Shown here: piece after piece, positions 52,809 to 61,666 of the stretch
Numbering within the stretch: position 1 is the stretch's first letter
Layout of the letters: every line of letters starts with the position of its first letter
NCBI RefSeq assembly: GCF_019090165.1
Contig: NZ_JAHRIB010000038.1
Location: forward strand, 1 to 62,782
Reading direction: 5' to 3'
Length of the DNA: 62,782 nucleotides
Source: Streptomyces sp. BV286
GTDB taxonomy: Bacteria > Actinomycetota > Actinomycetes > Streptomycetales > Streptomycetaceae
Program-made: the position numbers and the translations under genes
Notes under the pieces: generated by a model
Told to the model about the DNA's origin: nothing
Database searches by the model: none
What the model saw: the letters and a program-made list of their open reading frames with translations, nothing else

Positions 52809-54157
52809 CTTCGGCGCTCCCTTCGCAGTCGGCGGATGTTGACGATCATCACGGGCAGGACGAGCAGCAGCAGTACGACGCCGATCGCGCTGCCGAGGCC
52901 CAGGTCGCCGCCCCCGCCGAAGGACGCGTTGTAGAGCTGCAGCGCAAGGACGTTGGCCTCGTCCTGGGTGGGCTGCGGGGCGATGATGTAGATCAGGTCG
53001 AAGATCTTCATCACGTTGATCATCAGCGTGATCAGCACGACCACGAGGACCGGAGCGAGCAGGGGAACCGTGACCCTGCGGAACACCTGCCACTCGTTGG
53101 CCCCGTCGACCCGGGCCGCCTCCATCAGGTTGCGGTCCACCCCGGCGAGGCCCGCCGCGATGAGCACCATCGCGAAACCGGCCCACATCCAGGCGTACGC
53201 GCCGATGATGGCCGGAGTGACCAGGGACGGGCCGAGCCAGTCGACGCCGTTGTAGGCCGCCGCGAAGTTCGAGGAGGGCAACCGGAGCCGGGCACCGTCG
53301 GCCGACGCCGGCAGTGTGAACGTACCGTCGTCGCCCGCCTTCGCCGAGGCCACGACCTTGCCGTCCTTGACCGCCTCGACCTCGATACCGGGAAGGGCCT
53401 TCTCGCCCGCGTCGACGGCGCCCTTCTCGCCGCCGCCTCCCAGCTTGAAGTCCAGCCAGACCGTGCCGGACACCCCGTCGCCCGAGGCCTCGGCGGCCTT
53501 GGCGTCCCCCGGGTCGCCCGGCACCTTGTTCGGGGCGATGCCGACCAGCGGGATCAGGGCCGGGGAGCCCGCGCTCACCGTGCCCGTCGAGGTGAACGAG
53601 CCCTTGCCGGACGCCTTGAGACCGCTCTCGGTGGACGGGCGCGCCTTCGGATACACGGACGACTCGGCGAAGGTGTCGTGCACACCCACCACCACGGCGT
53701 TCGCCACGCCCTGGTCGGGGTCCGCCTCGTACACGAGCCGGAAGATGATGCCCGCGGCGAGCATGGAGATCGCCATCGGCATGAAGATGACGAGCTTGAA
53801 CGCCGTCGACCAGCGCACCCGTTCGGTCAGCACGGCGAAGATCAGGCCGAGCCCGGTGACCAGGGCGGGCGCCACCGCGACCCAGATCGCGGTGTTCTTG
53901 ACCGCGGTGAACGTGGCGTCGTCCGAGAAGATGTCACCGTAGTTGCCCAGACCCACGAAGCCCGAGCCGTCGGCGTCGTACAGACTGCGCCAGACCGAGT
54001 ACCCGATCGGGTAGACCACGAGCGCGCCGAGCAGCACGACCGCGGGCAGCAGGAACAGACCTGCCACCCACGGCCGGGTGCCCATCACGCTCTTGCGTTT
54101 GCCGGCGGGGGGCACCGGACCTGCCGCGCCCCCCGCCGTCGCCACCTGCGACGACAT
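52805..54157 (-). CDS. Carbohydrate ABC transporter permease (MalF-like) with inserted Cna-B/SdrD-like domain
   Basis: This 450-residue protein is longer than the usual 290-330. Membrane segments lie at about 32-52, 88-110 and 118-142, then again from 310. Residues 155-303 form a hydrophilic insert that includes GTVWLDFKLGGGGEKGAVDA, then GEKALPGIEVEAVKDGKVV and DDGTFTLP, the pattern of Cna-B/SdrD beta-sandwich domains of surface proteins. The insert lies in the outer loop between the third and fourth membrane segments. The EAA motif is EAARVDGANEWQVFRRV (about 346-362). It lies 9 bases after the binding-protein stop and overlaps the next permease. Confidence 0.93.
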   Translation of the reverse strand: MSSQVATAGGAAGPVPPAGKRKSVMGTRPWVAGLFLLPAVVLLGALVVYPIGYSVWRSLYDADGSGFVGLGNYGDIFSDDATFTAVKNTAIWVAVAPALVTGLGLIFAVLTERVRWSTAFKLVIFMPMAISMLAAGIIFRLVYEADPDQGVANAVVVGVHDTFAESSVYPKARPSTESGLKASGKGSFTSTGTVSAGSPALIPLVGIAPNKVPGDPGDAKAAEASGDGVSGTVWLDFKLGGGGEKGAVDAGEKALPGIEVEAVKDGKVVASAKAGDDGTFTLPASADGARLRLPSSNFAAAYNGVDWLGPSLVTPAIIGAYAWMWAGFAMVLIAAGLAGVDRNLMEAARVDGANEWQVFRRVTVPLLAPVLVVVLITLMINVMKIFDLIYIIAPQPTQDEANVLALQLYNASFGGGGDLGLGSAIGVVLLLLVLPVMIVNIRRLRRERRR

Positions 54158-54166
54158 CAACGGCCG

Positions 54167-55558
54167 TCAGCTCTTGTACGCCTTGGCGGCAGCCGCTTCG
54201 AGCGCCTGCTGCGCGCCTTCGACGTCCGAGGGGGTCTTCAGGAAGTCCTGCAGCGCCTTCCACTCGCCCGCGCCCTGGGTGCCACCGAAGGCGGCCGGGG
54301 CCTGGTCGGACATGTCGAAGCGGAAGTCGTCACCCGCCGCGAGCAGCGCCTTGGCGATGTCCCGGGTCACGTCGTCCTTGTAACGCTCCGCGTTCATCTC
54401 CTTGTTGGGGGAGATGAAGCCGCCCTGCGCCGCCCAGATCTCGGCCGCGTCGGTCGACGCCAGGAAGGTCAGCAGGGCCTGCGAGCCCTTGTCGTCCTTC
54501 AGCGCCACCGCCACGTCGCCGCCGCTGACCACCGGCGACTCGTCGCCGACCGCCGGGAACGGGAAGACCTTGGCGTCCGTGCCGATCTTCGCCTTCGTGT
54601 CGGCGTTGATGTTCGCCGCGACGAAGTCGCCCTCGTAGACCATCGCGGCCGGGGTGTCACCGGAGAAGGTGTTCGTCACCGACTTGGGGAACTCGGTGCG
54701 CAGGGCGCCGGCCTTGCCGCCCGCGATCAGGTCGTCCTTGCCCCACAGCTGCGCCAGCGTGGTCAGGGACTCCTTCACGGAGGGGTCCGTCCACTTGATC
54801 TCGTGCTTGGCCAGCTGGTCGTACTTCTCCGGGCCCGCCTGCGAGAGGTAGACGTTCTCGAACCAGTCGGTGAGGGTCCAGCCGTCCTGCCCGCCGATGG
54901 AGACCGCGGGCGAACCCGCGTCCGACAGGGTCTGCGCGGTCTGCACGAACTCGTCCCACGTCTTGGGCTCGGCCGTGATGCCCGCCGCCTCGAACGCCGC
55001 CGTGTTGTACCAGACCAGCGACTTGTTGGCGGCCTTCGCATAGACGCCGTACTGCTTGCCCCCGACAGCGCCCAGGTCCTTCCAGCCCGTGGAGAAGTTC
55101 TTGTCGAGCTGGGCCTGTCCCTCGGCGCCCAGGGGCTTGACCCAGCCCTTCTCGGCGAACTGCTGGAGGACGCCGACCTGCGGCAGGAACGCCACGTTCG
55201 GCGGCTTGCCGCCCTGGATCTTCGTGCCCAGGAAGGTGGAGGTGTTGTTGCCGGTCGGTACGAAGCTGACCTCCGCGCCCGTCCGCTTCTCGAACTCGTC
55301 CAGGACCTTGGTGAAGTTCTCCTGCTCGGGTCCGGTCCAGACGGCCGCGACCTCCAGCTTCTGGCCGTCGAGCTTGGGGAGCTCGACACTGGCGGCGGCG
55401 CCGGTCTCGCTTCCCCCGCCGCCCTCGTCGCCCTTGTCGTCGTCACCGCCGCACGCCGTGAGCGTGAGCGCCATCGCCCCCGCGACGACGGCGGCCGCGG
55501 CCTTCGCGGTTGCGCTCTTCTGGTAAGGCCTGTTGATACGGAGTGTGCTGCTGCGCAT
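54167..55558 (-). CDS. Extracellular sugar-binding lipoprotein of the ABC importer
   Basis: This 463-residue solute-binding protein (family 1) starts at MRSSTLRINRP; longer in-frame codons up to 56209 run through another gene and were rejected. The signal peptide ends in the lipobox LTAC with C36 lipidated, then an acidic glycine-rich spacer. The fold pattern includes EVAAVWTGPEQENFTKVLDE, VAFLPQVGVLQQFAEKG, WYNTAAFEAAGITAEPKTWD and GGQDGWTLTDWFEN. Ligand binding is probably to an oligosaccharide. It is the first gene of the three-gene operon, with a candidate operator upstream at 55625-55639. No regulator is adjacent. Confidence 0.95.
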   Translation of the reverse strand: MRSSTLRINRPYQKSATAKAAAAVVAGAMALTLTACGGDDDKGDEGGGGSETGAAASVELPKLDGQKLEVAAVWTGPEQENFTKVLDEFEKRTGAEVSFVPTGNNTSTFLGTKIQGGKPPNVAFLPQVGVLQQFAEKGWVKPLGAEGQAQLDKNFSTGWKDLGAVGGKQYGVYAKAANKSLVWYNTAAFEAAGITAEPKTWDEFVQTAQTLSDAGSPAVSIGGQDGWTLTDWFENVYLSQAGPEKYDQLAKHEIKWTDPSVKESLTTLAQLWGKDDLIAGGKAGALRTEFPKSVTNTFSGDTPAAMVYEGDFVAANINADTKAKIGTDAKVFPFPAVGDESPVVSGGDVAVALKDDKGSQALLTFLASTDAAEIWAAQGGFISPNKEMNAERYKDDVTRDIAKALLAAGDDFRFDMSDQAPAAFGGTQGAGEWKALQDFLKTPSDVEGAQQALEAAAAKAYKS

Positions 55559-55624
55559 GACTTGCCCCGTTCTTCGTCGAACGATCCGGCGCTGTCCCGT
55601 GCGCTCTTGGTCTACGCCCGTGCG

Positions 55625-55639
55625 CTTGCACGCGGCAAG
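55625..55639. promoter_or_regulatory. Inverted repeat upstream of the sugar transporter operon
   Basis: CTTGC-ACGCG-GCAAG is a perfect inverted repeat, extended by GC/GC pairs one base further out (55622-55642). It lies 67 bases upstream of the binding-protein start. The half sites resemble those of LacI-family sugar regulators, but no such regulator gene is in the window. The 262-base gap 55559-55820 also holds a dispersed repeat and a terminator hairpin. Confidence 0.4.
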
Positions 55640-55706
55640 GGCGCCTGCGCTGTCAAGGGCGTGATCGTAACCGCGTCGTGACGTGGGGCTGGGGCCGACG
55701 GGGCGA

Positions 55707-55754
55707 GTTGTCGGCTGTCGGCCGGTGGGGCCGGACGCGCGGTCCCCCGCGCCC
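55707..55754 (+). repeat. Dispersed Streptomyces intergenic repeat, copy 4
   Basis: The copy reads TTGTCGGCTGTCGGCCGGTG, then GGGCCGGACGCGCGGTCCCC and CGCGCC. It is slightly degenerate compared with the other copies and lies between two minus-strand transcription units. Confidence 0.55.
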
Positions 55755-55756
55755 GG

Positions 55757-55784
55757 GAGAAGCGGGGCCGCGCCCCTGCTTCTC
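55757..55784 (-). terminator. Terminator-like hairpin after the FHA-FtsK gene
   Basis: GAGAAGCGGGGC pairs with GCCCC-T-GCTTCTC (12 bp with a single bulged T and a three-base loop), 37 bases past the FHA-FtsK stop on the minus strand. Confidence 0.6.
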
Positions 55785-55820
55785 GACTCGGACGGACGGC
55801 GGGGGCACAGGGCCCGGCGG

Positions 55821-58800
55821 TCACAGGAGCGACGGCACCTCCGTCGCCGAGACGGAGCGGGCGGCCCGCTCCAGGGCGCTGGCCAGCAGCGCCAGGTCGG
55901 TCGGCCCGTTGCCCAGCTCGCGGACGGGGCGGCGCGCGGGCGGATCACCCATGCGGGCCCACTCCAGCGGCACGACCGTGGGACGCAGCGTCGCCGTGCG
56001 GGGGATACGCCCCGTGACGCGGCCGCCCTGGAAGGGCGTCGACCGATGGGCCGGTCCACTGAGTCTGCCCCGCCCCGGCGACGGCTCCTCGGGACCGGAC
56101 CCGGGGGTTTCCAGGACGACCCGGAGGCCGGCCCGCCGGGCCAGCTCCGTCTCGTCCGTACGGGCTCCGCCGCCGGTCGCCGCCACCAGGTGGACCCCGA
56201 GCCGCTCACCGTCCCGGGCGACCGATTCGAGGGCCCGTACGACGGAACCGGCGGCCGGGCGCCCGGGGGAGCCCAGCGCGGGGGAGAGCAGGGCGTCCAG
56301 ATCGTCGACGACCACGACGAGCCGGGGGAGCGGAGGGCCCGCGTCCGGCCGGGAACGGGCCGCCGCGGGCCGCAGCCGCAGGGTGGAGCTGGGAGGTGTG
56401 TCGAGGTCCCCGGCGCCGGAGGCCGAACCGGAGACCGTGCCCGTGGCCTGCCTGGCCGCGGAGCCCGCCGAACGCTGGGCGACGACCCGGCCCGACCTCT
56501 CCGGACGCGCGTGCCACTCGGCGAAGTCGAGACGCCCGAGCAGCTCGGCCCGCCGCTTCAGCTCGGCGGACAGGGACTGCGCGAACTCCCGCATCCGTAC
56601 GGGATCGTGGGCGCCCAGGTGTGTCGTGACGTGCGGCAGGTCCGTGCAGACCTGGAGCCCGTCCCCGCGTGCGGCGGCGCCGCCGGTGCCCGTGCCGTCC
56701 CGGCCGTCGACCAGCACGATGCCGAGCCGGTCGGGCCGCTCCGCGGCGGCGAGCGACGCGGCGACGGAACGCAGCAGTTCCGTACGCCCGCTGCCGGGCG
56801 GGCCCTCGATCAGCAGGTGCGGGCCCTCGTCCGAGAGGTTCACCCCGACGGGGCCGCGCGGCCCGGCGCCGAGCACGGCCGTGGCCCGGCCGCCCAGCGC
56901 CTCCGCGTCGTCGGCCGCGTCCGCCCAGCGCGCCATCAGCGACGCGGGCGTCGCCCGCGCCAGGCCCAGCTCGTCCAGCAGCCGCGCGGACTGGGGCAGC
57001 GGCGCGGACACGCGGGTGTGCCGCTCACCGGCCGAGGCCTCCGTGCGCAACGGCGCGAGGGCCCGCGCGAAACGCTCGGCCCACGCCATGGAAACGGCGT
57101 CCACCGCGGCGACCGTGCCGTGGCCGACGGGCCCGCCAGGACCGCCGGGCGTCTGGGGCCCCGGAGCCACCCGCAGCAGGCGCAGGGCCGTCGCCACGTC
57201 CCCGCTGAGCAGCGCGACCGCTCCGCACTCCCGGAACGCGGGCGACACCGCGCAGGCCGCCTCGTACGTGTCGGCCACGGGCGAGGCGGGTGAGGCGGCC
57301 GGTGTCTCGGCGAGACAGATGACGTGGATCCCGACCTGCGGACCCTCGGCCGCGAGCCGCGACACGGCCTCCCGCACGCCGGCCGAGCCGGGGTCGCCGT
57401 CCACCACGACGACGGTGTGGGGGCCGGGCCACTCGGTGTCCGCCGGGTCGTCCGACCGCGCCCAGGAGGGCCGCCGGCTCCTGCCTCGCGGATCACCGGT
57501 CTGTGTGCCGCTGCGGGGGAGCCCCAGGTGGGTGACGTTGCTGTCGCGTACGGCGGGACGGCTTCCGTCGGCGGGTGAGAAGGTGCCGGGGTCGTGCGCG
57601 CCGGAGGCGTCCGGGCCGCTCCGGCCCGTGGCGTACGGGTCGGTGGGGGCGGCCGCGCCGGCGCCGTCCGGATTCCCCGGGCGGGACGCGAAGGCCCCGC
57701 TGTCGTCCGGCGAGCCGGCGCCGAGCCGGGCCTGCCCCCTCTCGGCGGCGCGTCCCGTCTCCGTCAGGTGGTCCTCCAGGCGCCGGATCAGCTCCTCCGT
57801 ACGCGCCGTCGCCTGTTCGCGGTCGTAGGCGAGGAGGAGGCGGCAGTCCTGGCCGTGCGTGGGGCGCAGGTGGGGCAGCCAGCCGAGCCACGACCACTCT
57901 GCGGTGCGCTCCTCCAGGGAGCGCGAGCGGTCCGTGCTGAGGAGGGTGATCTCCAGCGAGTCGGGGGAGTGCAGCGCGGCGAGCTGGGCCACCACCGCGC
58001 GCGAGAGCCCCGAGAGGCGCTCGCGCGGCCCGGCCAGACCGAGCGCCCCGACCTCCCGCAGCCCGGTGGTCACCGGGACGGCGGGCAGCAGTCCGGAGCC
58101 GTCGGGCGCGCTCCGGTCCGCCGTGCCCAGCCGGACCGTGAGCGTCTCCTGGTGTCCCGGTCCGCGCTCCCACAGCCGCGGCCCCGGACCGAGCGCCGCC
58201 AGCAGCAGCGCGGCGGGATCGGGCCACCGCTCGGGCTCGGGTGCGCCGGGGTCGACGGGCTCGGCGGACGGTGCCTCGTACACCTCGTACGTCTCGTCCT
58301 CGGGGTCCGGCTCCTCGCTCCGGCCGCCCGCCAGCCGACGGGCCCACGCGGAGAGCCCGCGCTTGCGCGGACCGCGCGGCACGGGCGTGCCCCGCAGGGG
58401 GGTGCCCTTCCGCTTGCCCTCCCCGGGCCCCTGGCCTTCGCCGAGTCCCTGACCCTCGCCGAGTCCCTGAACGGGCTCCTGGGCGTTCGTGGTCCCCTCG
58501 GACGGCCTCCTGGGGTCGGCGCGCTCGATCCTGGGTGCCCCGCTCTGGCCGGGCACCGTGTACGGCCCCGGGGGCAGGTGCCCCTGGGCCTCGGCGGCAC
58601 CGCCCTCGGCGGCGCCCCACCCGGCCGTGCCGTATCCGTGATGGGTCTCCCCGGCAGGTGGCGCGACCGGGGATCGGGAGCCCTCCGAGGAGCCCCCGTC
58701 CCGAGCACGGGGCACCCTCGCGGCACCGGCCTCGGCCCCGGTGTCGCCGGAGGAGGCGGGCCCTCGCCCCTGCCCCTGACGCTCTCCCGTTCCCGTTCCC

Positions 58801-59504
58801 GTTGCCGTCCCCGGTCGGCCGGGAACGGGCTGCGGAGTCGGCCGGTCCCGCCCGGGGGCCTCCGGCGCCGCCACCACCCGTACGTGTCCCTCGCCGTCCG
58901 GCGCGGTCTCCCGGACGTCGGCCGGTTCGCCCGGCGGGGCGAGCCGCAGGGCCGACTCGCCCACCCTCAGCAGCGCCCCCGGCGCGAACCGCACCGGGCG
59001 CTCGCCCACGCGCCTGCCGTCCAGCACCGTGCCGTTCGTGGAGCCCAGGTCCGCGACCGAGACGTGGCCGTCCGCCGCGACGGTCACGGCGCAGTGCAGA
59101 CGGGAGACGTCCGGGTCGTCCAGAGGCACGTCGGCGTCGGCGGAGCGGCCGATGTCGATCCGGCCGCCGTGCAGCAGATGGACGCCCCCGGCGTCGGGCC
59201 CGGCGACCACACGCAGCTGCGCGGCGGCGGGGTCGACATCGGGACCTGGCTGCGCGGGGGAGCCCAGGGACAGCACGGCGCCGTCCATGAGAGGTGGCTC
59301 ACCCAGCGTGCAGCGCTGTGCGTCGAGCCGCTCCGCCTCCGCGTACAACACCCCGGCGCCCTCGCCTCCGACCGCCGAGGCGAGGCCGGAGGCCACCGCC
59401 GCGAGCGCGGTCCCGGCGGGTGCTGTGACCAGCACGTCGCAGGACGCGGGGCGCCCGTCGGGGCGTGTGCCCAGCGGGTCTACGACGGTCAGCCGGATCT
59501 GCAT
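55821..59504 (-). CDS. FHA-domain FtsK/SpoIIIE-type ATPase
   Basis: This 1,227-residue protein begins MQIRLTVVDPLG. A ubiquitin-like lead is followed by an FHA domain (about 97-188) with the phosphothreonine-binding set R120, S134, H137 and N157. A long disordered Pro/Gly/Glu linker (190-450) precedes a degenerate ATPase segment (about 480-850). The FtsK-type core has Walker A GPPGSGRT (about 900-907, Arg for the usual Lys) and Walker B VVVVDDLDALL (about 1060-1070). The layout recalls EssC/EccC of type VII secretion, but no such genes are near. It is divergent from pkaA, so the FHA domain probably reads PkaA/PkaB phosphorylation. Confidence 0.88.
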   Translation of the reverse strand: MQIRLTVVDPLGTRPDGRPASCDVLVTAPAGTALAAVASGLASAVGGEGAGVLYAEAERLDAQRCTLGEPPLMDGAVLSLGSPAQPGPDVDPAAAQLRVVAGPDAGGVHLLHGGRIDIGRSADADVPLDDPDVSRLHCAVTVAADGHVSVADLGSTNGTVLDGRRVGERPVRFAPGALLRVGESALRLAPPGEPADVRETAPDGEGHVRVVAAPEAPGRDRPTPQPVPGRPGTATGTGTGERQGQGRGPASSGDTGAEAGAARVPRARDGGSSEGSRSPVAPPAGETHHGYGTAGWGAAEGGAAEAQGHLPPGPYTVPGQSGAPRIERADPRRPSEGTTNAQEPVQGLGEGQGLGEGQGPGEGKRKGTPLRGTPVPRGPRKRGLSAWARRLAGGRSEEPDPEDETYEVYEAPSAEPVDPGAPEPERWPDPAALLLAALGPGPRLWERGPGHQETLTVRLGTADRSAPDGSGLLPAVPVTTGLREVGALGLAGPRERLSGLSRAVVAQLAALHSPDSLEITLLSTDRSRSLEERTAEWSWLGWLPHLRPTHGQDCRLLLAYDREQATARTEELIRRLEDHLTETGRAAERGQARLGAGSPDDSGAFASRPGNPDGAGAAAPTDPYATGRSGPDASGAHDPGTFSPADGSRPAVRDSNVTHLGLPRSGTQTGDPRGRSRRPSWARSDDPADTEWPGPHTVVVVDGDPGSAGVREAVSRLAAEGPQVGIHVICLAETPAASPASPVADTYEAACAVSPAFRECGAVALLSGDVATALRLLRVAPGPQTPGGPGGPVGHGTVAAVDAVSMAWAERFARALAPLRTEASAGERHTRVSAPLPQSARLLDELGLARATPASLMARWADAADDAEALGGRATAVLGAGPRGPVGVNLSDEGPHLLIEGPPGSGRTELLRSVAASLAAAERPDRLGIVLVDGRDGTGTGGAAARGDGLQVCTDLPHVTTHLGAHDPVRMREFAQSLSAELKRRAELLGRLDFAEWHARPERSGRVVAQRSAGSAARQATGTVSGSASGAGDLDTPPSSTLRLRPAAARSRPDAGPPLPRLVVVVDDLDALLSPALGSPGRPAAGSVVRALESVARDGERLGVHLVAATGGGARTDETELARRAGLRVVLETPGSGPEEPSPGRGRLSGPAHRSTPFQGGRVTGRIPRTATLRPTVVPLEWARMGDPPARRPVRELGNGPTDLALLASALERAARSVSATEVPSLL

Positions 59505-59930
59505 CGCCGTCAGCGGTCCCTTCTGTCGCGGGTGCCCGCGACGGAGCTGTCCCACGGTCCCCCACCGCAGATCCCCCCACCGCGCACGGGCACGTCGGCC
59601 AGTACGGAAAGCATCCTCGCACCTGCTACTGACAACACGCCCGTCCTCCGCAGGCAAGTGATCTTGATTGGTCGGCTCTGCCCGCAAAAGTGCCTGACCA
59701 ATGCCCGGTTGAGATCGGTCACGTCAAGATCCGGCAACCAAACCACCCGAAGCGAGCGTCTTTTCATCGAACACATACGGGAAAGCGCCACGTAATGCAT
59801 GGGTGGGTGAGGCGGAGGAAACCGCAGCACGACGACAGCCCGGTGCCGTGTTCGGCGGCATTACAGTGGGTCGGAACCACCGGTACCACGGTGGACGGAC
59901 CAGGCAAGCAAGCAGCAGGGAGCGCATGAC
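59505..59930. other. Divergent regulatory region between the FHA-FtsK and pkaA genes
   Basis: These 426 bases are lower in GC than the flanks between about 59640 and 59800. A perfect 8-bp hairpin, GTCGCGGG-TG-CCCGCGAC (59525-59542), lies in the probable leader of the minus-strand gene. TACAGT (59862-59867) is a possible -10 for pkaA, without a clear -35. Short open frames on both strands (for example 79 codons from 59690) have no protein-like signature. I see no further gene. Confidence 0.45.
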
Positions 59931-61613
59931 GTGCGGCCGGTAGGCAGCAAGTACCTGCTCGAGGAGCCACTCGGGCGCGGCGCCACGGGCACCGTCTGGC
60001 GGGCCCGCCAGCGGGAGACCGCGGGTGCGGAAGCGGCGGTGGCCGGTCAGCCCGGCGAGACCGTGGCGATCAAGGTCCTCAAGGAGGAGCTCGCCAGCGA
60101 CGCGGACATCGTGATGCGTTTCCTTCGGGAACGCTCGGTGCTGCTGCGCCTGACCCACCCGAACATCGTGCGCGTACGGGACCTCGTGGTCGAGGGCGAT
60201 CTGCTGGCCCTGGTCATGGACCTGATCGACGGTCCCGACCTGCACCGCTACCTGCGCGAGAACGGCCCGTTCTCGCCGGTGGCCGCCGCCCTCCTCACCG
60301 CCCAGGTCGCCGACGCGCTCGCCGCCAGCCACGCCGACGGTGTCGTGCACCGCGACCTGAAGCCGGCGAACGTCCTGCTCCAGCAGCACGGCGGTCAGAT
60401 GCACCCGATGCTGACGGACTTCGGCATCGCCCGTCTCGCCGATTCGCCGGGCCTGACCCGCACCCACGAGTTCGTCGGCACGCCCGCGTACGTCGCGCCG
60501 GAGTCCGCCGAGGGCCGCCCGCAGACCTCCGCCGTCGACATCTACGGCGCCGGGATCATGATGTACGAGCTGGTCACCGGGCGTCCGCCGTTCGGTGGCG
60601 GGTCCGCCCTGGAGGTCCTCCACCAGCACCTGAGCGCCGAGCCGCGCAGGCCCTCCACGGTTCCGGACCCGCTGTGGACCGTCATCGAGCGCTGTCTGCG
60701 CAAGAACCCCGACGAACGGCCCAGCGCGGAGAACCTCGCCCGCGGCCTCCGTACGGTCGCCGAAGGCATCGGGGTGCACGCGAACTCCGCGCAGATCGCC
60801 GCCGCCGAGGCCGTGGGCGTTCTCCTCGCCCCCGATCCGGCGCCCGCCGCCGTGCCGGGCATCCCCGGGGCCGCCGACCCCACCCAGGTGCTTCCGCAGG
60901 GCGCCGCCGCCTACGACCCGAACGGCGCGACCAGCGTCCTGCCCCACACGGGCGCGGGCGCCGCCGACCCGACCGCCGTACTGCCCCACCGCGGCGCCGC
61001 CGACCCGACCGCGGTGATGCCGCCGGTGCCGCAGAACCAACCCGGGGCGGGCCCCGAGGACCCGCACCCCTGGCAGAACCAGCTGCGCGCGGCCCGCGAC
61101 CGCAACGAACCGACGCAGATGCAGTCGTACGTCGACCCGAACGAGGACCCGCTGAGGCGGCGCCCGCAGCGGCAGGTCGCCCGGCCGCAACAGCAGCCCC
61201 AGCCCCAGCCGCGCCAGCGGCCCCAGCAGCAGCGCCCGCCGCAGAACCAGCCCGGATACGGCTATCCCCAGGGCCAGGGACAGCAGCCGCAGGGGTACGC
61301 CCCGCAGCCGCCCCAGCCCCAGCGGTACGCCCCGGCACCGCAGCAGCCCCAGCAGCCCGCGCCGCGTCCGCCGCGCGAGCCCCGGCCGCCCCGCCAGCGC
61401 GGCGGCAGTCCGATGAGGATCCCCGGGCTCGGCTGCCTCAAGGGATGCCTGTTCAGCATCGTCATCCTGTTCGTCGCCGGATGGCTGGTCTGGGAGCTGA
61501 GCCCGCTCCAGGACTGGATCGGGACGACCAAGGGGTACTGGGCCCAGCTGTCGGACTGGTTCGGCACGGTCTCCGGGTGGGTCGAGAAGCTGGGCGGAGG
61601 CTCCGGGGCGTAG
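59931..61613 (+). CDS. pkaA: Membrane-anchored Ser/Thr protein kinase PkaA
   Basis: This 560-residue Hanks-type kinase starts at a GTG. The kinase domain (about 8-275) has the glycine loop GRGATGTV (15-22), K48 (VAIK), HRDLKPAN (H140-D142) and DFG (163-165), with activation-loop T176/T178 before GTPAYVAPE. A linker carries four T-x-V-[LM]-P repeats (T318, T334, T348, T360). A Pro/Gln-rich stretch (410-480) follows, then one membrane segment (about 503-524) and a Trp-rich outer tail of 36 residues. PkaA/PkaB pairs are known from S. coelicolor. The divergent FHA protein is a likely partner. Confidence 0.93.
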   Translation: MRPVGSKYLLEEPLGRGATGTVWRARQRETAGAEAAVAGQPGETVAIKVLKEELASDADIVMRFLRERSVLLRLTHPNIVRVRDLVVEGDLLALVMDLIDGPDLHRYLRENGPFSPVAAALLTAQVADALAASHADGVVHRDLKPANVLLQQHGGQMHPMLTDFGIARLADSPGLTRTHEFVGTPAYVAPESAEGRPQTSAVDIYGAGIMMYELVTGRPPFGGGSALEVLHQHLSAEPRRPSTVPDPLWTVIERCLRKNPDERPSAENLARGLRTVAEGIGVHANSAQIAAAEAVGVLLAPDPAPAAVPGIPGAADPTQVLPQGAAAYDPNGATSVLPHTGAGAADPTAVLPHRGAADPTAVMPPVPQNQPGAGPEDPHPWQNQLRAARDRNEPTQMQSYVDPNEDPLRRRPQRQVARPQQQPQPQPRQRPQQQRPPQNQPGYGYPQGQGQQPQGYAPQPPQPQRYAPAPQQPQQPAPRPPREPRPPRQRGGSPMRIPGLGCLKGCLFSIVILFVAGWLVWELSPLQDWIGTTKGYWAQLSDWFGTVSGWVEKLGGGSGA

Positions 61614-61666
61614 ATCCTCCGGACGGCGACGGGCCGTTCCTGGTGTTTTGGGACTTTGATCCCCTG

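Noticed and set aside
59690..59929. A 79-codon open frame upstream of pkaA
   Set aside because: It lies in the divergent promoter region, has no ribosome site and no protein-like pattern.
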